From NCBI GenBank assembly GCA_020845495.1, contig JADLFM010000023.1, positions 212,434 through 276,433 on the forward strand: 64,000 nucleotides of DNA, given 5' to 3'. Position 1 is the first letter of the stretch. Each line of letters starts with the position of its first letter. This document shows positions 57,726 to 64,000 of the stretch, in pieces. The stretch comes from Chloroflexota bacterium (lineage in GTDB: Bacteria; Chloroflexota; UBA6077; JACCZL01). The translations under genes were made by a program, and so were the position numbers. Below the pieces are notes generated by a model that was not told where the DNA came from, searched no databases, and was given only the letters and a program-made list of their open reading frames with translations.

Positions 57726-59213
57726 TCAGGCGATAGGCCGGTCCAGTACCGTCTGAACAGCCTGGTTCAACTCGGCGAAGAACGCATCGTCAGGCTGTCG
57801 CTCCCCGAGGAAGATCGGCCCGAGTGTCTGATGGACTGCCGTCGCCACTTCCTCTTCGCGGAGGTTGGCAGGGTAGATCGGCGCCGTCGCACTCTTACAC
57901 AGATCGATGAAGATCGGATGCAGCGGGTTGGCCATCAGGGCCGGATCGTTGAAGACGTCGATGCGTGCGCCGCAAGTGCCGGAGGCGATGCCGCCGGTCC
58001 CACCGCCGAGCCGCACGCCGACCTCGTGGCCGACTAGCAACTTGACCAGTTCCCAGGACGCCTCGGGATTCTGGGTCTTGGCGTTGATGTTGATGTGATC
58101 GGTGATGGCCTGGGTGCCCAGCTTGCCGGTTGGCCCAGCCGGCATCAAGAGATCCTTGACGTCGAACTTGCCCCCGATCTTGGTCGGGATGCTCTTCGTC
58201 GATGAGGATGCCTGGAGCATCGAGATCCGCTCCGAGATCATCAGATCCTCGATCTGCTGGGTGGCCTCCTGCAACGGTACGGCGATCTTGTGCTGGAACA
58301 TGAGCGCATGCATGAGCTTGATCGCGTCCTTGGCCGGCTGCTCCTGGAACAGCGACTTCTTGCCGTCCGCGGAATAGATCTCGCCGCCAAACGAGCGGAC
58401 GTACATGACGAGCGTCTGGAGCGTGCTCGTGCTGTTGTTCGGGGTCAGGCCGAGGCTCATGCCGTAGCGCTCGGGCCGGTCGCCGCTGCCCTTGGTGAGC
58501 TTCTTGCCGATCTCGATCAGGGCATCCCAAGAGGCAGGCTGCTTGTCCGGCATGGTCACGCCGGCCTCTTTCACCTGATTGGCGTTGTAGTAGAGCGCGG
58601 CCGGACCAGGATGGAGCTTGAAGGGCATCGCGTAGATCTGGCCGTTGTACTTCACCGACTCGATCGCCGAGGGGAAGTACTGGGACAGATCGAAGTTGTC
58701 CTTCTTGATCAGGTCATCCATCGGCATGATGACCTTGTTGTTCGCGAAGCGCGGCGTGTTGCGGTAGATCCCCCACATCACGTCGCCGGCAGTGCCGCCT
58801 GCGATGAGTGTCTGGAGCTTGGTGAAGTACTCGGTGGTCGGGAACGACTCGAGCTTGACCTTGATGCCGGTGTCCTCGGTGAACTTCGGGAGCACCGCGT
58901 TGAGCGTATCTTCCTCGGGGCCGATCCGAACGTTCAGGCGAAGATCACCCCCGAGCTTCTTCGTCGCAGGCGCGCCCTGCTGGGCTGGCTTGGCTTCGGC
59001 GGCCGGCTTGGCTTCGACGGCTGGCTTGGTCGCCGCTGGCTGCGCGGCCGGCGCGGCGGCCTGAGTCGGCTTGGCCTCGGCTGGCTTGGTCTCAGCCGGC
59101 TTAGACGCCGGCGCCGATGACTGGCAGGCTGCGAGCAGCGACGTGGCGCCGGCGGCTCCGATCACGCTGAACGCGCGGCCCAGCAAGGTGCGCCGGCTCA
59201 ACCTCGTGCGCAT
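57726..59213 (-). CDS. Sugar ABC transporter substrate-binding lipoprotein
   Basis: A 495-residue exported lipoprotein. Tat-like LSRRTLLGRAF and lipobox LLAAC near 25-29 anchor it. A long linker of KPAEAKPT/Ala-type repeats (30-85) precedes the family 1 extracellular solute-binding fold (VLPKFTEDTGIKVKLESFPTTEYFTKLQTLIAGGTAGDVMW). ATG at 59213 was chosen because GGAGG lies 5 bases upstream. It is the first gene of the sugar operon. The sugar is unknown; glgX nearby suggests maltodextrins (inference). Confidence 0.92.
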   Translation of the reverse strand: MRTRLSRRTLLGRAFSVIGAAGATSLLAACQSSAPASKPAETKPAEAKPTQAAAPAAQPAATKPAVEAKPAAEAKPAQQGAPATKKLGGDLRLNVRIGPEEDTLNAVLPKFTEDTGIKVKLESFPTTEYFTKLQTLIAGGTAGDVMWGIYRNTPRFANNKVIMPMDDLIKKDNFDLSQYFPSAIESVKYNGQIYAMPFKLHPGPAALYYNANQVKEAGVTMPDKQPASWDALIEIGKKLTKGSGDRPERYGMSLGLTPNNSTSTLQTLVMYVRSFGGEIYSADGKKSLFQEQPAKDAIKLMHALMFQHKIAVPLQEATQQIEDLMISERISMLQASSSTKSIPTKIGGKFDVKDLLMPAGPTGKLGTQAITDHININAKTQNPEASWELVKLLVGHEVGVRLGGGTGGIASGTCGARIDVFNDPALMANPLHPIFIDLCKSATAPIYPANLREEEVATAVHQTLGPIFLGERQPDDAFFAELNQAVQTVLDRPIA

Positions 59214-59384
59214 CGTTTCCTCCTCCATGTGCCGGCAGAACGCCGGCCGATCACCCCACGCCGATGGACGCCACACGGCGTCGTCGGCGGGTCAATGGGG
59301 GTAGCAATGAGCGAAGTATACGCCCAAGTGGAGCGTCGCACGTCACGAGCGGAACGCCCCTGCTCGCCTCTCCGCCCCCATTTT

Positions 59385-60290
59385 CTACTGGCGCAGCCTC
59401 GGGTCCAGCAGGTCGCGGAGGCCATCGCCGAAGACGTTAGCGGCGATGACCACCAGCATGATCGCCAACCCGGGGAAGGTGGCGTACCAGGGCGCGTCGA
59501 GCAAAAACTTGCGGCCATCGGCGACCATCAGGCCCCATTCGGGCGTCGGCGGCTGCGCCCCGAGGCCCAGGAAGCCAAGTGAGGCTGCCGTCAAAATTAC
59601 CAACCCGAAGTCGAGCGTCGCGACGACCAGGATCGACGAGAGCGAGTTCGGGATGATGTGCCGCAAGACGATCCGCATCCCGGATGCACCGGCTGCCTGT
59701 GCTGCCTGCACGAACAACGTCTCGCGGAGCGACAGCGCCTCGCTGCGGGCTAACCGGACGTACTTGGGGATGTGGACGATGGCAATGGCGAGCATCGTGT
59801 TCGTGAGATCCGGGCCGAGGAACGACGCAATGGCCATCGCCAGCACCAGCGGCGGGAACGCGAGCATGATGTCGACGAGCCGCATGACCACGTCGTCGAA
59901 GATGCCCCGCACGTAGCCGGTCGTCGCGCCGAGCACGAAGCCAATCGCGCCGGCGACGAGCACGACCGCCACCCCGATCTCGAGCGAGATCCGCGAGCCC
60001 CAGATCACTCGCGCGAGGATGTCCCGCCCGAGGTCGTCCGTCCCGAAAGGATGCTCCAGGCTGGGCGGCTTGAGCCGGGTGCCGAGCCGGAGTGTGGTCG
60101 GGTCGCCCGGCGAGATGACAGGCGCGAGCAGCGCCATCAGCAGCATCCCAACGACGACCGTCAGCCCGAACACCATCAGCGGGTTACGGAGCATCGCGCC
60201 CAGCCGTCGCCGGAGACCGAGCCAGCGCCCGGGCATGCCGGCGCGCGAGGCGGCAGCCTGATCCAACGAGGTATCAGTGACAGTCGCCAC
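59385..60290 (-). CDS. Peptide/nickel-type ABC transporter permease (DppC-like)
   Basis: A 301-residue permease. The N-terminal extension and IRNPLMVFGLTVVVGMLLMALLAP-type segment are followed by GTDDLGRDILARVIWGSRISLEIG and the EAA loop AAQAAGASGMRIVLRHIIPNSLSS. It is the second permease of a PepT-type importer. GTG at 60290 was chosen because GGAG is 7 bases upstream; TTG 60302 adds 4 residues. No DppD/DppF ATPases are adjacent. Confidence 0.92.
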   Translation of the reverse strand: MATVTDTSLDQAAASRAGMPGRWLGLRRRLGAMLRNPLMVFGLTVVVGMLLMALLAPVISPGDPTTLRLGTRLKPPSLEHPFGTDDLGRDILARVIWGSRISLEIGVAVVLVAGAIGFVLGATTGYVRGIFDDVVMRLVDIMLAFPPLVLAMAIASFLGPDLTNTMLAIAIVHIPKYVRLARSEALSLRETLFVQAAQAAGASGMRIVLRHIIPNSLSSILVVATLDFGLVILTAASLGFLGLGAQPPTPEWGLMVADGRKFLLDAPWYATFPGLAIMLVVIAANVFGDGLRDLLDPRLRQ

Positions 60291-60575
60291 GGGCGGCTCC
60301 AACGAATGATGAGCGATCGGCGGCGAGTGGCGAGCACGTCGAGAAGAGGGCGTCGTGAATCGAGCGTAGGGCGTCGCGAGTCGAGAGGGGCGAGCGACGA
60401 GTGACGGATGGCGAAGGCCGGACGGCTCCCGGCGCGAGGAGACGAGATGCCGAAGGTGACCTCCGACGGTAGCGAGCAGTAGGGCGTGTCGGTGAGGCTG
60501 TCGCGAGCGCTACATTCGCTGGCGGTGTACTCACCTGGACGGGGACGGCTGATGGTGCATTCACTGGTCGGCTGC

Positions 60576-61583
60576 TCACTGGATCTGCGGGTTGAGCCAG
60601 GAGTAGAGCAGGTCCACCCCGAGGTTCACCAGCATGTAGACGATGGCGATCAGCAGCGTGAACCCCATGATGACGGGGTAATCGAGGTACAACACGGCGT
60701 CTACGACGTACTTGCCGATGCCGGGCCATGAGAAGATCGTCTCGGTCAGGACGGCGCCCCCGAGCAACGCCGCGAACGCCAGTCCGGCGAGCGTCGTGAC
60801 CGGGATCAAGGCGTTTCGCAGGGCGTGACGGAAGATCACCGTCCGGGCGCTCAACCCCTTGGCGCGAGCCGTCCGAACGTAGTCCTGCCCGAGCACGTCC
60901 AGCATGCTCGATCGGATCAGGCGGGAAAGCGTCGCCATGTAGGCGTAGCCGAGCACGAAGGCCGGCAGGATCAGGTACTTGAGACTCTCCCAGAGAACCG
61001 GCCAGTTGCCGGTGAGCAGGCTGTCCAGCGTGTACATGCCGGTGATATGGGTGGGTGGCTGCGTGTAGACGCTCAAGCGGCCAGCTCCCGGTAGCCACTC
61101 GAGCTTGCCGTAGAACAGCCAGATCAGCATCAGCCCGGACCAGAAGACCGGCATCGAGACGCCGCCGACACTCAACACCCGCACGAGCTGATCGATCGGC
61201 TGGTTGCGCTTCACTGCCGAGATCACGCCGAGCGGCACCGCACCGGCGAACGCGAAGACCAGGCTGGCGAGCGTCAATTCGAGGGTGGCCGGGAGCCGCT
61301 CCATCAGGCTTTCGAGGACGGGACGCTTGGTCGAGTAGGAGATGCCGAGGTTCCCGTGAGCGAGGTTCGCGAAGTAGCTGGCGAGCCGGACCGGCAGCGG
61401 TTGATCCAACTGGAACTCGCGCCGAAGCTGCTCCAGCATCTGCGCGTCCGCCGCGTCGCCGGCCATCATCCGGGCCGGATCGCCCTTGATCGACTGGGTC
61501 AGGAAGAAGATCAGGATGACCACTCCGATCAACGTCGGGATCATCGAGAAGAGGCGATAGAGGACGTAGACGGTTCGGTTCAT
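60576..61583 (-). CDS. Peptide/nickel-type ABC transporter permease (DppB-like)
   Basis: A 335-residue permease with six membrane segments. The DppB-type pattern YVLYRLFSMIPTLIGVVILIFFLTQSIKGDPARM opens the protein; the EAA loop is RTARAKGLSARTVIFRHALRNALIP near 230-254. The start ATG is at 61583 with GGAGGGGG upstream. It lies 285 bases before the DppC-like gene; that gap holds degenerate GAGTGGCGAGC-type repeats similar to the unit at 53186. Confidence 0.92.
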   Translation of the reverse strand: MNRTVYVLYRLFSMIPTLIGVVILIFFLTQSIKGDPARMMAGDAADAQMLEQLRREFQLDQPLPVRLASYFANLAHGNLGISYSTKRPVLESLMERLPATLELTLASLVFAFAGAVPLGVISAVKRNQPIDQLVRVLSVGGVSMPVFWSGLMLIWLFYGKLEWLPGAGRLSVYTQPPTHITGMYTLDSLLTGNWPVLWESLKYLILPAFVLGYAYMATLSRLIRSSMLDVLGQDYVRTARAKGLSARTVIFRHALRNALIPVTTLAGLAFAALLGGAVLTETIFSWPGIGKYVVDAVLYLDYPVIMGFTLLIAIVYMLVNLGVDLLYSWLNPQIQ

Positions 61584-61712
61584 CGTGGTAGCGCCCCCTC
61601 CTCACGAGGGACGCGGAAGCGTGTCGAGGTGCACCCGGGGATCGAGGTCAGCCGGCGGCACAGATGGCAGGGACTCGAACGGTGGAAGCATGGAGGTGTA
61701 GCCCGTTGCTGA

Positions 61713-61752
61713 CGGTTGGAGCCGGCGTGCACCCGCACGCCGGCTCCAACCG
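61713..61752 (-). terminator. 18-bp perfect hairpin between binding protein and DppB-like gene
   Basis: Arms 61713-61730 and 61735-61752 are exact reverse complements with a 4-base ACCC loop, 8 bases past the binding-protein stop. No T-run follows, so it may be an mRNA-stabilising or partial-termination structure. Confidence 0.65.
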
Positions 61753-61760
61753 CCGGGCGG

Positions 61761-63542
61761 CTACTTCTTGGAGAGCCGCTCGTAGCTCAGGAAATGCGAC
61801 CCACCGGGCTTCACCTGGAAGCCATCGAGGTTATCGCGCATGGCCAGCAACTGGTTCGCCTGATAGAAGAGGATGTACGGCGCCTCGTCGACGACGATCT
61901 TCTGGGCATCGCGGTACATGCTGATGCGCTTGTCGGCGTCAAGGATGGTGGGCGCCTGCTTCACCAACTCGTCGACCTTCGGGTTGCCGTAGAAGGCGCG
62001 GTTGGCGTTCAGCCCCTTATTGGCCGACAGGTACCATTTCTCCATCGTCCAGGGCGGGATCGGAATCGGCGGGGTCCAGCCGCCCACGCTCCAGACGAAG
62101 TCGCCCTTGTCGATACGCTCGCGGCGCGTCGGCTCGGCGATCTTCTCGATCTTGACCTGAATGCCGATGGCCGCCAGGTCGGACTGAGTGGCGAGCGCCA
62201 CATCGTCGGCGCCAGCCGCGCCCTGTGAGGAGTAGGTCAGCGTGATCTCGAAGCCGTTGGGGTGGCCGGCTTCCGCGAGCAATTGCTTGGCCTTGGCCTG
62301 GTCGTAGTCGTAGCCCTTGAGCGACTCGTCGAAGCCTTCCATCCCGTAGGCGAGCGGCCCACGCAGGCGCCGGCCTTTCCCTTGAATCAACTCCTGAATG
62401 TAGGCGTCGTAGTTGATGGCGTAGCTCATCGCCTGCCGGACCTTGACGTTGTCCAGCGGTGGCTTGGTGCAATTCAGGTAGGCCAGCGAGAGGGAGATGC
62501 TGGGGGCTTCCTGCAGCCGCACGTTCGGGCGGCCCTGCATCTGGAGCAGCTCGGGGATGCTGACGCCGGTGATGAAGTCGAGATCGCCCTTTTCGAGCTG
62601 AAGCTTCAGGTTAGTCGCTTCGGGCACGATCCGGATGATGACTCGCTTGAGCGCTGGCGCCTTGCCCCACCAGTTGGGGTTGTAGTCGAGCGTGATCTGC
62701 TGGGCGCGCTGCCAGGCGCTCAGGACATAGGGGCCACTGCCCATCGTGTTGTTGGCGAGGTATTGCTGGGCCCAGTCGTTGTCCTTGGCCTGCTCCATCA
62801 CCTTCGGGTTGATGACCGCGCTGGCGTAGGTGCCCAGGCTCGGTAGGAAGTAGGCGTATGGCTCCGCAAGCGTCATGACGACCGTCGTCGGATCTTTCGC
62901 CTCGGTCGATTTCAACTGGCGCAGGTTCGAGGCGGCCGTCTTGTTGATCGCCATCAGACGGTCGAACGACCACTTGACGGCGTTCGCGTCGAGCGGCGAG
63001 CCGTCCGCGAACTTGAGGCCCGGCTTGAGCTTGAAGGTGTAGGTCAGGCTGTCCGAGCTGATCGTCCACGAGTCCGCGATCTCAGGGTCGACTTCGAGCG
63101 CGGCGCCGGGCTTCGGCTCGCCGGGCCGCAGGTCGACCAGCTTGTCGTAGACCCGGTGCATCGTGATGATCGAGAGGCCATCGACGGTCGCGTGCGGATC
63201 GAGATTCGTCGGGTCGGCGGCCATGCCGTAGACGAGGGTCTCTTTCGGTCCGACGGTGGCCGGCGCGGCCCCTGACGCGGCGGCCGGCGCCTGCTGCGCG
63301 GGCGTGGATTCGGCCGGTTTGGACGCTGCCGGCTTCGTCTCGGCCGGCTTGGATTCACCAGGCTTGGCGGCGGCGGTGGGCTTCGCCTCGGCCGGCTTCG
63401 ATTCGGCCGGCTTCTGGGTGGCCGCGGCTGGTGCGGCCGGCGCCGGCTGGCCGCACGCCGCCAGCAGCCCGACGGACGCTGCACCGCCGAGCAGGCCAAG
63501 GAGTCGCCGCCGCGTGAATTTCGCGTGCGGAGCGTCGAACAT
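61761..63542 (-). CDS. Peptide-type ABC transporter substrate-binding lipoprotein
   Basis: A 593-residue family 5 (OppA/DppA-type) solute-binding protein. The signal has TRRRLLGLLGGAASVGLLAAC with the lipobox Cys near 30, then a linker of KPAE/KPAA/SKP repeats (35-90), and LVYGMAADPTNLDPHATVDG, PEIADSWTISSDSLTYTFKLKPGLKFADGSPLDANAVKWSFDR. ATG at 63542 has AGGGAG upstream. It opens the three-gene operon. The ligand may be peptide, nickel or a glycoside-type compound. Confidence 0.93.
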   Translation of the reverse strand: MFDAPHAKFTRRRLLGLLGGAASVGLLAACGQPAPAAPAAATQKPAESKPAEAKPTAAAKPGESKPAETKPAASKPAESTPAQQAPAAASGAAPATVGPKETLVYGMAADPTNLDPHATVDGLSIITMHRVYDKLVDLRPGEPKPGAALEVDPEIADSWTISSDSLTYTFKLKPGLKFADGSPLDANAVKWSFDRLMAINKTAASNLRQLKSTEAKDPTTVVMTLAEPYAYFLPSLGTYASAVINPKVMEQAKDNDWAQQYLANNTMGSGPYVLSAWQRAQQITLDYNPNWWGKAPALKRVIIRIVPEATNLKLQLEKGDLDFITGVSIPELLQMQGRPNVRLQEAPSISLSLAYLNCTKPPLDNVKVRQAMSYAINYDAYIQELIQGKGRRLRGPLAYGMEGFDESLKGYDYDQAKAKQLLAEAGHPNGFEITLTYSSQGAAGADDVALATQSDLAAIGIQVKIEKIAEPTRRERIDKGDFVWSVGGWTPPIPIPPWTMEKWYLSANKGLNANRAFYGNPKVDELVKQAPTILDADKRISMYRDAQKIVVDEAPYILFYQANQLLAMRDNLDGFQVKPGGSHFLSYERLSKK

Positions 63543-63806
63543 GGGTCTCTCCCTGCCGCGCGGCGCTCGTCCTCCACCGATACTGAGGGAGGTTTTTGGA
63601 CCGGCGCGGCAATAACTGCACGGCACAGTAGCCCGGCCGGACCCGGCTGTCAACAATACGCGCCACACGCAGACCGCGCGAGGGTGGCCCGTCGAGATGG
63701 AGCCTTCCGTCCCCCCTACGCGCTCACACGCGGCGCTGGGAGCGCTCCGTCGCGACCTTGGCCGCGCGGGCCACGCGATCGGACGTCCTCGGCCTGATGG
63801 ACGCTC

Positions 63807-64000
63807 TCACCCGGGCGGCTGGCTGGGTATCTGGGCGGGGGCGCCGGCTGGCTCGCGGTAGAACCAGAGTCGGCCATCCTGGTTGAGCGCGAACAGCGTG
63901 TCCGGGTGAAGGGGCGGGACCGCCAGCGCCCGCCACTCGCCCGGGCTCGGCAGGTTGCTGATGGCCTCCCAGGTCAGTCCACGATCGCGACTGCGGTATA
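63807..64000 (-). CDS. 3' end of an Asp-box (BNR/sialidase-like) repeat protein, partial
   Basis: Only the last 63 residues are in the window; the gene continues past the right edge. The frame shows an Asp-box, SRDRGLTWEAI, then LPSPGEWRALAVPPLHPDTLFALNQDGRLWFYRE, the pattern of beta-propeller proteins with repeated blades (photosystem-assembly-factor or sialidase-like). It stops at TGA 63807-63809. The upstream part and any signal peptide cannot be seen. Confidence 0.75.
   Translation of the reverse strand, partial: YRSRDRGLTWEAISNLPSPGEWRALAVPPLHPDTLFALNQDGRLWFYREPAGAPAQIPSQPPG

Noticed and set aside
1..64000. CRISPR arrays, tRNA, rRNA, IS elements, phage genes
   Set aside because: None were seen. 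The tandem repeats at 7131, 24507, 35512 and 53186 have no spacers, and no transposase or integrase is encoded.

Overview
This is a GC-rich bacterial chromosome segment with short intergenic gaps, many 4-base ATGA/GTGA gene overlaps, Tat-type lipoprotein signals with Ala/Lys/Pro/Glu-rich linkers on two of its three solute-binding proteins, and several probably leaderless starts. The gene set fits a Chloroflexota bacterium (Thermomicrobia/Sphaerobacter-like): an ftsZ preceded by a ParA-type ATPase, a MoxR-DUF58-VWA island, ABC importers without local ATPases, SMP-30 and MLE-superfamily enzymes, and a CUAEP-tail radical SAM protein. The phylum is an inference from content, not from a marker phylogeny. 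No rRNA, tRNA, CRISPR array, insertion sequence or phage gene was recognised.

Left part (1-11 kb): the 3' end of a radical SAM gene that appears to read through an in-frame TGA as selenocysteine (tail WFC-U-AEP), then an ATP-grasp ligase-like gene, an Nfu-type Fe-S scaffold, two small unknown genes, rsmI, a TatD nuclease and a long-chain polyprenyl synthase, two small membrane or secreted proteins, and parA-ftsZ.

10.8-16 kb: a TPP riboswitch behind a perfect TATAAT box leads a thiamin-precursor operon: thiD, a Tat/lipoprotein solute-binding protein, a fused two-domain ABC permease and a THI5/NMT1-like protein with no signal peptide. No ABC ATPase is present. A tungsten-type aldehyde ferredoxin oxidoreductase gene converges on it.

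18-31 kb: a secreted protein, leuS, a TauE/SafE permease, a PRC-barrel protein, der, and a catabolic block (MLE-superfamily dehydratase/racemase, SMP-30 lactonase, ornithine-cyclodeaminase-like reductase, and a two-subunit TPP-dependent sulfopyruvate/phosphonopyruvate-type decarboxylase).

32-45 kb: one long plus-strand island of about 13 kb: a large surface membrane protein, a possible 60-residue protein, an ABC-2 type ATPase and permease, a coiled-coil Gln/Gly-rich membrane protein, a MoxR AAA+ ATPase, a DUF58 protein and two large membrane-anchored VWA proteins. Most joins are translationally coupled, so it is probably one envelope-associated machine.

45-53 kb: a DUF234-type ATPase behind a set of three 15-bp repeats, a Zn-ribbon protein, a DUF421 protein, a MarR repressor whose own operator lies inside its promoter, and two tandem MFS exporters. 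53-64 kb: minus-strand sugar and peptide ABC uptake operons plus glgX, rich in long perfect hairpins, ending with the 3' end of an Asp-box (BNR) repeat gene at the right edge.
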